From contig PHGD01000024.1 of the NCBI GenBank assembly GCA_011090425.1, forward strand, positions 1 through 42,082: a stretch of DNA of 42,082 nt, written 5' to 3'. Made by a program: the position numbers and the translations under genes. Origin of the DNA: Nitrospira sp. LK70 (lineage in GTDB: Bacteria > Nitrospirota > Nitrospiria > Nitrospirales > Nitrospiraceae). Position 1 is the first letter of the stretch. Each line of letters begins with the position of its first letter. Shown piece by piece: positions 28,922 to 36,582 of this stretch. The notes under the pieces were generated by a model. The model saw nothing but the letters and a program-made list of their open reading frames with translations. It ran no database searches and was not told the origin of the DNA.

Positions 28922-29746
28922 CTACTTCAGGTCGGAATTGTGATTGATGGCGTACAAGAACCGCACCAGAGTTCTCCGTTCCGCATGGTCTTTGAACCAT
29001 CCGTTCTCGGCGATACGCGCGTCAGCGAGAAACTCATTTCCTTCCGCGGCAAATTCTCGATACAGCGATCGAGAGAAATCGTAGTTCTTCACCCAATGGT
29101 TCCGGATATTCGGCGTGAAATCATACTGCCGGTACGTCAGCCCTAACGCCTGCAGCACGCGAGCCATGCGGGTGCTTCCGGGCTCCAAAATGTCTTCGGG
29201 ATCGCCTTCCTCCTTGGCTTGAAACGCTGCCACGATCATCCGGCCGCCTTGCTTCAGCTTGTGGTTCAGCTTCTTGATCGTTCCATCGTAGTCGCCCATG
29301 AAATAGACACAGTCCACCGCGATGATGGTGTCATACTCTTCACCGGGTATGTCGCCAGCGATCAGATCAACGCATTGAAACCTGAGCCTGTCGGCTTTGG
29401 ACTGAGTGCGGTCTTGGGCCTGAGTAATGGCCACGTCCGAATAATCGATCCCGAAGATGGAACAGCCGGCTTTTTCGACCAGATATTCTGTGATGCGTCC
29501 GTTGGAGCAGCCGATTTCAAGGACCTGCTCGTCGCGCTTGAGCAGCGAAGCCAAGAAATCCATTTCTTCCACATCCATCATGCCGTGCTGGCAGAGGTCG
29601 CGCCCGTACACTGCCTCGCAGAATCGGGCGTGAGTCCGGCTCGTATAGGCGCGCCTGAAGTATTCGTTGTACCAGGCCTTCGAGAACATCTTGGCCTGTC
29701 CCATGCTGTCCGTATGGTCGAGAATATTGCCCATACTTTTGTCCAT
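28922..29746 (-). CDS. Class I SAM-dependent methyltransferase
   Basis: A 274-residue methyltransferase. Motif I is VLEIGCSNGRITEYL (near residue 75), followed by the acidic residue of motif II in IFGIDYSDVAI, then DTIIAVDCVYFM as motif IV and LKQGGRMIVAAF as motif V. The substrate is not predictable from sequence; small-molecule or lipid methylation is typical of the group. A strong ribosome site (TAGGAGGAAC) precedes the ATG. Standing between the acidic protein gene and the HigA remnant, it has no obvious pathway context. Confidence 0.85.
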   Translation of the reverse strand: MDKSMGNILDHTDSMGQAKMFSKAWYNEYFRRAYTSRTHARFCEAVYGRDLCQHGMMDVEEMDFLASLLKRDEQVLEIGCSNGRITEYLVEKAGCSIFGIDYSDVAITQAQDRTQSKADRLRFQCVDLIAGDIPGEEYDTIIAVDCVYFMGDYDGTIKKLNHKLKQGGRMIVAAFQAKEEGDPEDILEPGSTRMARVLQALGLTYRQYDFTPNIRNHWVKNYDFSRSLYREFAAEGNEFLADARIAENGWFKDHAERRTLVRFLYAINHNSDLK

Positions 29747-29795
29747 CGTACTGTTCCTCCTATAACGTGTGGTTCATGACCTTCGTTGAAAAACA

Positions 29796-30081
29796 TCAGC
29801 ATCGCTCAGCTTTCACAGAGCCGTACGCGTCATCAAGTCGACCGCGGATGCTCTTAAAGAGTGGGGAGTCGAGGAGAAGTCGCTTGTGATTCAGCCAATT
29901 TTCAGCCGACGTGCAGAACCGCCATCTCGGGGCTAATTCCCGCCCGACCATTCAGAATCGCCGACAGAGTTTTGCGACTAACGCCCAATGCTTGGGCTGC
30001 TTCTGTAACGCTGACCCCGAGTGGCTCCAGACACAGCTGCTTGATGATTTCTCCGAGATGCGGAGGATTGTGCATGCGCAT
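29796..30081 (-). pseudogene. higA: HigA/VapI-type antitoxin, frameshifted
   Basis: From ATG 30081 the frame reads [16 protein letters not shown] then [20 protein letters not shown] and [12 protein letters not shown], a clear HigA helix-turn-helix, but it stops at 29902 after 59 codons. The missing continuation [17 protein letters not shown] is found in another frame right afterwards, running to a stop at 29796-29798. Compared with the family pattern PEMALRLSKAFGTSAESWLN, about six codons are lost out of frame near 29920. The DNA-binding part is intact, so a truncated repressor may still be made. It follows the YgiT-type gene by 30 bp; no toxin gene is adjacent. Confidence 0.75.
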
Positions 30082-30111
30082 GAGACTAGGTCGGGCAGGA
30101 CAACCTTCTGG

Positions 30112-30351
30112 CTATGCCGCGCTTTTCTTGAACGATGCCACGAGCACCAGCTTGGGCTTTCCTAGGCTGTGGCGATTCTTGCGAATACAATCAAGTTCGC
30201 GGGCTGTCTCTGCGGTAAGGTACGACTCATGACAACGAGAGCAATGGAAAATTGGGATGTTTTCGATGATGACGAGTTTGTCTCCATGACCAAAGCTTTT
30301 GGTCGCTTTTTTAATAATGGCTCCCTGTGCCCCGCAGAAGTCGCACTGCAT
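30112..30351 (-). CDS. YgiT-type zinc finger protein (MqsA N-terminal domain-like)
   Basis: A 79-residue protein with CDFCG (residues 3-7) and CSRC near residue 38, the two CxxC pairs of the YgiT/MqsA antitoxin zinc domain, around a central KLVIIENIPIFHC. MqsA antitoxins fuse this zinc domain to a helix-turn-helix; here the HTH is a separate, broken gene 30 bp downstream. Start taken at the second of two adjacent ATGs (30351), 7 nt after GGAGG. Such stand-alone proteins commonly follow a small toxin gene, but the gene upstream here is the Rsm22-type methyltransferase, 23 bp away, so the toxin seems lost. Confidence 0.78.
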   Translation of the reverse strand: MQCDFCGAQGAIIKKATKSFGHGDKLVIIENIPIFHCSRCHESYLTAETARELDCIRKNRHSLGKPKLVLVASFKKSAA

Positions 30352-30374
30352 CATTCTTCCTCCCGATACAGAGT

Positions 30375-31553
30375 TTATGCTGGCCGGACTATTTTGACCG
30401 CCGCATCTAACTCGATCCGCCCCAAGGCCGATACCTTTCCTCCTCGTTCTTTATGAATTATCTTTTCAATCCGTACGATTGCGCCCCGATGCCACTGATC
30501 GAATGCTTCGTTGTGAGAAGATACCAGGCGATCCTGTCGTCCGACTTCTTGACGGCCATGTTCATTGCAAAGCCAGGCCCGCTTCTCTCCTTTCAATTCC
30601 CGAAGCTCGCTCACAACTCGATAGATGTCAGGCCTCCGATTCACAATTGTCTTGCTGTCCTTTCGCAACAATAGGTACGAGAACTTCAGGGCGTCCTTGA
30701 TAAAGCCGACTTCTTCGTCGATTGCTCTAATAGTCGCCGGAGCATCCCAGGTTCGCTCCTCATGACACCAATCGTCGGCCTTCGCTAAGGCTGGACAATT
30801 CTCCTCATGAAGACAAGGACTATAGACAGTGCAACGCTTCTCTTCGAGCAATCGATCACGCACCTGGTGGAGTGATCGAGAGGTTGCGCGTAAAGCCGGC
30901 TCCACGATCATCATCGTGCCTTGTGGTGTTAGTAACGCTAGAGTCTGGTCAACAAAGATAGTTCGCGCCATGATGGGATCGCCTGCGTCTGCAAAGGTCT
31001 CATTCAAGCAATTGGCAAGGATGATGAGATCAAACAGCCCCTTCTGTTTAACCTGCTCCAACCAAGCTCGTCTCTCAAGATCCCCTTCATACGTCTGCAA
31101 GTCCGCTTCCTGAATACTGGCCGCCCGGCAGTAGCGATCCCATAACTTCCTGGATTGTCTGAGGGCTACCGTCGAACTATCGACAGTGGTAACTGATAAC
31201 GCATATGGCGACTTTCGTTGAGACCACCAGTCAAGGACTGCCAGAGCCCCGGTTCCCGGTCCCGAACCAATGTCGAGAACGGAAAACCTCTGGACCGGTT
31301 TCGGAGTCGGCATCTCATCGAGCAACAACTGGATTTTGGCCAGATTGACCGGCAGGAAATACTGAAGGTACGCAGCCCCCAAGAGCTCATCATCTAGATA
31401 TGTTCGGGTTAGACGACTCCGCTCTTTAGTGAAGCTCTTGGAAAGCTCCGCCACTGCCTGCCCTAACTTTTTTCGAGAGAGATCCTCGCTCTCGATCCGT
31501 TCATTGATGGCCTCAAGGAGTAACGGTGAAACCGTGGCGTTGAGGCATCGCAT
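30375..31553 (-). CDS. Rsm22/METTL17-type small-subunit rRNA methyltransferase-like protein
   Basis: A 392-residue Rsm22-family protein (PF09243). The SAM site is VLDIGSGPGTGALAVLDWW near residue 92, followed by DLIILANCLNE and MMIVEPALRATSR. Downstream lie CLHEENC, ADDWCHEE and AWLCNEHG, four cysteines matching the [4Fe-4S] ligands described for METTL17, the mitochondrial homologue tied to small ribosomal subunit assembly. Start chosen at ATG 31553 because TTGTCC-N18-TACACT ends 6 nt before it; the ORF is open to 31589, but that start overlaps the opposing gene's ribosome site. Function in ribosome maturation is inferred from the family. Confidence 0.85.
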   Translation of the reverse strand: MRCLNATVSPLLLEAINERIESEDLSRKKLGQAVAELSKSFTKERSRLTRTYLDDELLGAAYLQYFLPVNLAKIQLLLDEMPTPKPVQRFSVLDIGSGPGTGALAVLDWWSQRKSPYALSVTTVDSSTVALRQSRKLWDRYCRAASIQEADLQTYEGDLERRAWLEQVKQKGLFDLIILANCLNETFADAGDPIMARTIFVDQTLALLTPQGTMMIVEPALRATSRSLHQVRDRLLEEKRCTVYSPCLHEENCPALAKADDWCHEERTWDAPATIRAIDEEVGFIKDALKFSYLLLRKDSKTIVNRRPDIYRVVSELRELKGEKRAWLCNEHGRQEVGRQDRLVSSHNEAFDQWHRGAIVRIEKIIHKERGGKVSALGRIELDAAVKIVRPA

Positions 31554-31589
31554 GAGGCTAGTGTATGCTCGACCTATTATGGAGGACAA
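31540..31589. promoter_or_regulatory. Overlapping divergent promoters
   Basis: Plus: TTGAGG (31540-31545), 18 bp, TATGCT (31564-31569). Minus: TTGTCC (31584-31589), 18 bp, TACACT (31560-31565). The two -10 elements share two base pairs, so only one polymerase can bind at a time. Confidence 0.5.
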
Positions 31590-31591
31590 CC

Positions 31592-31840
31592 ATGACGGAT
31601 GAAATCTTGAAGGCTTATAAAGAAGTCGAATCAGCGGTGGAACGATACATCACGCTCCTGCATGACCACGTTACCATGTTGCAGAACGTGGAACCACCAG
31701 GCTCCGACAAGGTCGTTCGACTGACGGCCGGCTCAAAAGCCATGACTGATAGCGCGGCAATCTATCTGTCCTATGCGAAGTATGTCGCTTATGGCATGCC
31801 GGCCAGTGAGGAGATGGTTGAGGACGAGATCCAAGGCTAA
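31592..31840 (+). CDS. 82-residue helical protein, unknown
   Basis: An 82-residue protein starting at ATG 31592, seven nt after GGAGG (the frame is open to 31565). MTDEILKAYKEVESAVERYI and the following helix look like a small helical bundle with a possible coiled coil; the C-terminus is acidic (MVEDEIQG). No signal peptide, membrane segment or cysteines. Family not recognised. It is divergent from the Rsm22-type gene with overlapping promoters, and convergent with the oxidoreductase operon, from which two hairpins separate it. Confidence 0.65.
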   Translation: MTDEILKAYKEVESAVERYITLLHDHVTMLQNVEPPGSDKVVRLTAGSKAMTDSAAIYLSYAKYVAYGMPASEEMVEDEIQG

Positions 31841-31843
31841 GTT

Positions 31844-31919
31844 CGTTATTCGTTCAACGTGAATCGTTAATCGCAGGAAAAAATTCGAACGATTAACGAT
31901 TGACAATTCACGTATGACG
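31844..31919. repeat. Long imperfect inverted repeat between convergent genes
   Basis: Left arm 31844-31873 and right arm 31890-31919 pair at 23 of 30 positions, with a perfect 12-bp core GAATCGTTAATCG/CGATTAACGATT-type next to the loop. The architecture matches the repeats in the rTCA operon, but the sequence is different. Confidence 0.6.
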
Positions 31920-31935
31920 CGGGACACGAAAAAGC

Positions 31936-31970
31936 AAAGAGCCTGCCCGGTTTCCCGGCCAGGCTCTTTT
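31936..31970. terminator. Bidirectional intrinsic terminator
   Basis: AAAGAGCCTG-C-CCGG, loop TTTC, CCGG-C-CAGGCTCTTT: 14 paired bases with one C-C mismatch, followed by TTTT on the plus strand and by TTTGCTTTTT on the minus strand. It serves the 82-residue protein gene and the end of the oxidoreductase operon. Confidence 0.85.
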
Positions 31971-31991
31971 CAATTACTAAGTGACGCCTTG

Positions 31992-33326
31992 TCAGATGCT
32001 GCGCATGAATTGGGCAACCTCGTCGTGACTGACGGCCCCGCCCATGACCTGCGACATCGCGACGTTCGTGGACTTCTTGCCGGTCAGGCCGGATTCGACC
32101 TCATCCACGATCAACTCCACCGGCATCGACTGACCACCGTACACACGTGGCCCGCCGATGATCTTGGCTTTGGAATACCCATAGACAGCGGTCGCCACTT
32201 CCTTGGCCAACCACCCGACGTAGTTGAATTCCGGCACAACAATCAGCTTCGTGTTTTTGCACAGTTCGCGTAGTTCCTTCGTCGGGAACGGACGGAGCGA
32301 TCGAACCTTGATCAGCCCGACGTTGAGACCCTTGTCCTTGCAAAGACGAACCGCTTCACGCGATTGGGCCGCAGCGCTGCCGGAAGCGATGATGATGGCC
32401 TCCGCACCCTCGACGTTTTCCGCCGTCACCAAGCCACCCATGTACTTATTGATGTACTTGCGGGAGCGTTCAACGGCAGCCCAAACCTCTTGCTGCCACA
32501 CGGCGTGAATGTTGTACGCCATGAAGTTCGACTTCTGGACCGGGGCATCGCGAGACAGGCGAGCTGGAGGATTCTCCGCATCAAGCACAGGGACCGCACC
32601 GCGCCAGGCTTCACGCGGCGGCAACTTGATGCCACGATCCTGCATCCGCACATAACCGCGGGCATGCGTGACGAAGAATCCATCGCAACAAACCCCGACC
32701 GGTAAAGTCACATCGTTCTTTTCACTGATCGTGAAGCCGGTCATCGTGAAATCGAACATATCCTGCTGGTTCTCCGCATGGAATACGATCATCCCGCAGT
32801 TCAGCAGATAGGACACTTCGATATTGTCCGGCTGAATGGCAAGCGGCGCATTGACGACGCGGCAGGTAAACATGGCAACGACTGGAAGACGATGGCCAGG
32901 CCAGGAGGCGATACCCTCCAAACCACGTAGCGTACCAGGTCCTGCCGTGGCCGTATAGCAACGGACACCCGCGCGCGATCCACCGGCGATTGCCGCCATA
33001 ACACCGACTTCTTCTTCACCACGATAATACTCTTTCACGTAGCCTTCACCGTAGAGCACACCGACCAGCTGCATCGTCTCGCTCTGCGGGGTGATGGGAT
33101 AGGCGATGGCCAGATCCACGTTCGAGCGGCGGACCGCTTCCTTCGCCGCCTCGCTACCTGTGATGAATTCCTTCGTCCGCGGCGCTTCGAGGAACATGTA
33201 CTCAGGGGTCACGACCTTCTGTCTCTTTGCTTCCCCATGAGGATCTTTTTTCCCATCCGACTTCGGCACCGCGACGCTGGTGATCGGGTCGCCTTGTGGA
33301 TTGGTCTTAACTTCGGTCTCGCTCAT
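31992..33326 (-). CDS. porA: 2-oxoacid:ferredoxin oxidoreductase alpha subunit
   Basis: A 444-residue alpha subunit of the pyruvate/2-oxoglutarate:ferredoxin oxidoreductase family. After a hydrophilic 45-residue leader it shows FITGSEAAKEAVRRSNVDLA, AYPITPQSE and EEEVGVMAAIAGGSRAGVRC, TATAGPGT, all standard for the domain that binds the thiamine pyrophosphate pyrimidine ring, then the C-terminal domain with IIIASGSAAAQSREAV and GLIKVRSLRPFP. It completes the beta-gamma-delta-epsilon-alpha operon as its last gene, followed by a strong terminator. Whether the substrate is pyruvate or 2-oxoglutarate cannot be decided from sequence; Nitrospira is known to carry both enzymes. Confidence 0.9.
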   Translation of the reverse strand: MSETEVKTNPQGDPITSVAVPKSDGKKDPHGEAKRQKVVTPEYMFLEAPRTKEFITGSEAAKEAVRRSNVDLAIAYPITPQSETMQLVGVLYGEGYVKEYYRGEEEVGVMAAIAGGSRAGVRCYTATAGPGTLRGLEGIASWPGHRLPVVAMFTCRVVNAPLAIQPDNIEVSYLLNCGMIVFHAENQQDMFDFTMTGFTISEKNDVTLPVGVCCDGFFVTHARGYVRMQDRGIKLPPREAWRGAVPVLDAENPPARLSRDAPVQKSNFMAYNIHAVWQQEVWAAVERSRKYINKYMGGLVTAENVEGAEAIIIASGSAAAQSREAVRLCKDKGLNVGLIKVRSLRPFPTKELRELCKNTKLIVVPEFNYVGWLAKEVATAVYGYSKAKIIGGPRVYGGQSMPVELIVDEVESGLTGKKSTNVAMSQVMGGAVSHDEVAQFMRSI

Positions 33327-33365
33327 GATTGCACCTCTATAAAGATGGTGAGCTGGGCGCTCAAC

Positions 33366-34130
33366 CTACCCTTCTCGTTTCATCTGTTCTGCTGAATGAC
33401 CAAAGATCGCTGCACTCCCCGCCCCTCCTGGGGTTGGTGCAAACGCCATCGGATTGGTGTGGGTCTTCCCATCATGCACCTTGGATTGCGTTCCGGTAAA
33501 ACGCACGTTCTCGCCGTTCTCCGGCAGTTTGATACCCATTTCTTCGCGTACCCGCCTGAAGATCTGAGCCACACGTTTCAACTTGGCCGTATCCGAGTCG
33601 CGGATGGTGAGCATGGCGTCTTCATGACCCTGCTCGGCACAAATCGCCATCGTGCAGCAATTCGTTCCCGCCCGAATCATCTTGAGGGTCAAATTCGCAT
33701 AATGACAATGCACCCCGATGAAGATACAGGCTTCGATCTTATTGCCCCAAATCGTCAGATTGGGGTGATTGGGGTTGATGACTTCTTCCGGGTCGATCTT
33801 TGGATACTTCGGACGATAGTCCGGCATCGGGATGATCATGACTTCCGGAATCTGCGCGGCAATTTCCAACGTTGCCTTCGCTTTTTCCACTGCATGATCG
33901 TTCCAAGCCCACAGCAACAACGGTCCGGGGAAGAGAGTCGCGTTCGGGCTTGTCAGCATTTTACGAGCCATCTCTTCAATCACTACTTCCTCGTTCGGCT
34001 CGAGCAATCCGTAAAATAACCCTTCTCCTGGATCCGGCAGCGACACACCTAATTGCGCGGCGGACGGAGGATGGAAGCCCGCAGGTCCCGGTACGATGAT
34101 ACGCTCTCTAGTATCCTGTGTTGTTCCCAC
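33366..34130 (-). CDS. porE: 2-oxoacid:ferredoxin oxidoreductase epsilon subunit (CODH-beta-subunit-like)
   Basis: A 254-residue protein related to what is usually labelled carbon monoxide dehydrogenase beta-subunit family and to the fifth subunit of Hydrogenobacter-type oxidoreductases. Recognisable pieces are FYGLLEPNEEVVIEEMARKM, LFPGPLLLWAWNDHAVEKA, ACIFIGVHCHYANLTLKMIR and GTNCCTMAICAEQGHEDA. The His-Cys-rich stretch VHCHYAN..NCC might bind a metal but this is inference. No signal peptide. Its place between the delta and alpha genes, 20 and 39 bp away, fits an obligatory subunit of the complex rather than a CO enzyme. Confidence 0.8.
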   Translation of the reverse strand: MGTTQDTRERIIVPGPAGFHPPSAAQLGVSLPDPGEGLFYGLLEPNEEVVIEEMARKMLTSPNATLFPGPLLLWAWNDHAVEKAKATLEIAAQIPEVMIIPMPDYRPKYPKIDPEEVINPNHPNLTIWGNKIEACIFIGVHCHYANLTLKMIRAGTNCCTMAICAEQGHEDAMLTIRDSDTAKLKRVAQIFRRVREEMGIKLPENGENVRFTGTQSKVHDGKTHTNPMAFAPTPGGAGSAAIFGHSAEQMKREG

Positions 34131-34150
34131 GCCTTCCCCTTTCTTCAGGT

Positions 34151-34474
34151 CTATCCGGCGGACGGACTGGCGAAAACGGCCGTCGTGCTCTTTTCACCGT
34201 AAGTGATGTTCTCGGTCAGCGCTGCCTTGGGCAGCTGATCGATCATGATCATTTTGATCGCGTAGTTCTTAGCCATGTTGTCGCAGACCCACACACATTG
34301 CGCGCAGCCCTTGCAACGATCCACCGCTACGTAGGCCGAACCGTACTTGAATCCTTTATCCTTGCCCAACTCGTCGCTGTACTGAATAGTATTGGCTTCC
34401 GGACAATATTGCGTGCAGAGCTTACAGCTCTTCGCGGCGCAGATTTCGACGCTGATATCGGCAACAAGATACAT
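34151..34474 (-). CDS. porD: 2-oxoacid:ferredoxin oxidoreductase delta subunit (2x[4Fe-4S] ferredoxin)
   Basis: A 107-residue ferredoxin-like subunit starting at ATG 34474 (MYLVADISVEICAAKSCKLC), with AAGGAG before it; the frame is open further upstream but overlaps porG. Two cluster motifs are present: C-x4-C-x2-C-x3-C-P (ICAAKSCKLCTQYCP) and C-x2-C-x2-C-x3-C (CKGCAQCVWVC). The first has a wider opening gap than the usual CxxC, as in other PorD-type subunits. It transfers electrons between ferredoxin and the thiamine site. Ten bp separate it from porG. Confidence 0.9.
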   Translation of the reverse strand: MYLVADISVEICAAKSCKLCTQYCPEANTIQYSDELGKDKGFKYGSAYVAVDRCKGCAQCVWVCDNMAKNYAIKMIMIDQLPKAALTENITYGEKSTTAVFASPSAG

Positions 34475-34484
34475 GGTGCTCCTT

Positions 34485-35201
34485 TTATGCGGTGGCTGCC
34501 GCCACCGGCTCCTCAGCGCGCTTGACATCGGCTGCGGCCCAGTCGTGATCGACGGCATAGTTCCATCCCGTCCGCATGACGGCCACATTCTTTTCGATCA
34601 GTTCCTGTTTCTTCTTGAATTTCCGTTCAACGACACTATCGAGTGCGGCAGTACCGCCGGATACCACAAAGCCTTTCCCGAGGAACCGGTCCTTTACGGC
34701 CTGTTCCAACCCCGCCATACTCGTCAGACCTGTAATCGCGCCGATACAACCCATCAACGCCATGTTGGTAGCGAGGTCCATACCAGCGACTTCCAATGAA
34801 ATCTTCGTCGCTGGGAAGTAATAGAGTTTCGCCCGGAGTTTCTTCAGCTCAGCCGCCTGATCTCTGTGAAGATTCATCGGTCCGTCGTTGTTGATCAACG
34901 CCACTCCATCTTCTTTCAGGCCGAAATAGAACGGCATCGTATAGGACTTGCCGTGAGTGATGACCTGCGGATGGAAGATGATGATGATGTGCGGAAACGT
35001 GATTTCACCAATTTCGTAAATCGGCTCATCCGACACCCGGACATAGCTTTCGACCGGCGCCATCCGCTTTTCCGACCCATAGAACGGCACGATGGTGCTC
35101 TCGCCGCCTGCATTGATCACGGCGGTACTGAGAATATGCGAGCCGGTGACGACACCCTGCCCCCCGACGCCTGCCATCCGAATGTTGAATCTCTTTGCCA
35201 T
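34485..35201 (-). CDS. porG: 2-oxoacid:ferredoxin oxidoreductase gamma subunit
   Basis: A 238-residue gamma subunit: RMAGVGGQGVVTGSHILSTA is the typical opening loop, followed by FYGSEKRMAPVESYVRVSDE and the hydrophobic core DLATNMALMGCIGAITGL. The C-terminus adds a charged segment and an Ala-rich tail. This subunit binds CoA with the alpha and beta chains. Good GGAGG ribosome site; 21 bp after porB. Confidence 0.92.
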   Translation of the reverse strand: MAKRFNIRMAGVGGQGVVTGSHILSTAVINAGGESTIVPFYGSEKRMAPVESYVRVSDEPIYEIGEITFPHIIIIFHPQVITHGKSYTMPFYFGLKEDGVALINNDGPMNLHRDQAAELKKLRAKLYYFPATKISLEVAGMDLATNMALMGCIGAITGLTSMAGLEQAVKDRFLGKGFVVSGGTAALDSVVERKFKKKQELIEKNVAVMRTGWNYAVDHDWAAADVKRAEEPVAAATA

Positions 35202-35222
35202 GATGGACCTCCTCGTGAACGC

Positions 35223-36125
35223 CTAAGCTTTGCCGGGAATCGCGGCGGCTGGAGCAGCAGGCTTTGCAAGGAATTCCTTGTAGCCGTAACGCTCAGTGAG
35301 GTATTGCTTCGCTTCGTCGCTGACATATTCCGTGAACTGATACCGATCATTCTCGACCGCCTTCGCATCTTCCATGACCTTGTCGGTCGGAATAGCGTAC
35401 TCGATGTTGCAGGACGTGTAGGCTTGGATGTAGGTTGATCCGACTTCGCGCGCAATCAACACCGCTTTCTTGATCACGCTTTCCACACGGCGCGGATTGT
35501 TCGGCACCACCGTGGCGACATAGGCGCAGCCGGCAACCTTCGCCATCTGCAGCATATCCATCTTCTCAAACTTCTTGCCGAGCGGTGCCATCTTCAGCAC
35601 GGCGCCGCGGTTGGTCATGCCGCTCTCCTGGCCACCGGTATTCCCGTAGACTTCATTGTCCAACATGATCGTCGTGAACCGCTCCTTGCGGAACCAGGAG
35701 TGGAGGACTTGCTGAAAGCCGATGTCCGCCGTACCGCCGTCGCCTGCCATCACCACCACGTCCTTTGGCTTGTCGCCGAAGCGAAGACGGAGACCACGGG
35801 ACAGGCCGCTCGCCACTCCATTTTGGTCACCGTAATTGCCGTAGACAAAGGGAATCGCCGCCTGAGAAATGGCCAGACGACCGCAACCAGCCGTCCCGAC
35901 AGTAATCGTATCTTCTGGATTGGGAAACGCAACCATGGCCAGTCGAATGAATAGCGTCATGGCACAGCCTGCACACATGGGATGTTCTTCCAGTACTTCC
36001 TTGAAATTCCCCATTTGTGAGACAGTGACTTTCTTTCCAAAAGGCCCATGCTCCACCATGTCTCGATATTCCTTGGGCATAAACTTTTCAAATCCATTGG
36101 AAAACTTGACATAATCAAGACTCAT
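35223..36125 (-). CDS. porB: 2-oxoacid:ferredoxin oxidoreductase beta subunit (TPP-binding)
   Basis: A 300-residue beta subunit. The TPP-binding motif is GDGGTADIGFQQ ... DNEVYGNTGGQESG; the cluster cysteines include HPMCAGCAMTL near residue 50 and a later SCN, as in PorB/KorB. GTAGCGRLAISQ is also typical. It decarboxylates, or in the reductive direction carboxylates, the CoA-ester via TPP. It is the first gene of the operon with GGGAGG before the ATG and a consensus-like promoter about 140 bp upstream. The Ala/Pro-rich C-terminus (PAAPAAAIPGKA) is a short flexible tail. Confidence 0.93.
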   Translation of the reverse strand: MSLDYVKFSNGFEKFMPKEYRDMVEHGPFGKKVTVSQMGNFKEVLEEHPMCAGCAMTLFIRLAMVAFPNPEDTITVGTAGCGRLAISQAAIPFVYGNYGDQNGVASGLSRGLRLRFGDKPKDVVVMAGDGGTADIGFQQVLHSWFRKERFTTIMLDNEVYGNTGGQESGMTNRGAVLKMAPLGKKFEKMDMLQMAKVAGCAYVATVVPNNPRRVESVIKKAVLIAREVGSTYIQAYTSCNIEYAIPTDKVMEDAKAVENDRYQFTEYVSDEAKQYLTERYGYKEFLAKPAAPAAAIPGKA

Positions 36126-36263
36126 CAGGCACCTCCCTTATATCGTTGGCAACAGTCGGCCGCTGCTCATCTTCTTCACACCACTTCCACATGCATCGAA
36201 GAAAACTTGAGGACTTGAGGATTTGACAATCAGACCACTACTTATACTCATCAAGCATTGGGC

Positions 36264-36293
36264 ATCCTAGCAAAGCCGAAAAATGACTGTCAA
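36264..36293 (-). promoter_or_regulatory. Sigma70-like promoter of the oxidoreductase operon
   Basis: Minus strand TTGACA (36288-36293), 18-bp spacer, TAGGAT (36264-36269), giving a leader of about 130 nt before porB at 36125. The leader was read and shows no known riboswitch. Confidence 0.55.
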
Positions 36294-36546
36294 TCTTTGC
36301 TCAACCTTTTCTCGACTCTTTCTCGTCTCTATTTCATCTCATCACAGCCCCAGCCGTGAATTTTCGACGATACTTTCCGCAATAGTATAACGTCGTGAAA
36401 AACAAAGCAACTTCTAAGAGGGCCTAAGGTATCCAAAAGAAGGCCTAGTTTCAGTCGGCAAGATAGGCCATTCGCCCCAAACGGCCAGAACGAGAACGCT
36501 ACAAGAACAGGCACCTCCGAACTTTTCAACAATTCACGTTTAGACA

Positions 36547-36575
36547 TTGCCGATCTACCGCATTCCGTTTACACT
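36547..36575 (+). promoter_or_regulatory. Promoter of the MTHFR_C gene, leaderless type
   Basis: TTGCCG (36547-36552), 17-bp spacer, TACACT (36570-36575), then 7 nt to ATG at 36583. No Shine-Dalgarno. Confidence 0.55.
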
Positions 36576-36582
36576 GCAAAGC

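Larger units (their letters stand above)
36126..36582. other. 457-bp divergent intergenic region
   Basis: Apart from the promoters at 36264-36293 (minus) and 36547-36575 (plus), nothing is recognised. A 72-codon minus-strand frame (36329-36547) lacks a ribosome site and looks accidental. The stretch around 36410-36450 is relatively A/G-rich. Confidence 0.4.

Noticed and set aside
36329-36547. 72-codon minus-strand frame upstream of the oxidoreductase operon
   Set aside because: No ribosome site, odd composition, and overlaps promoters on both strands.
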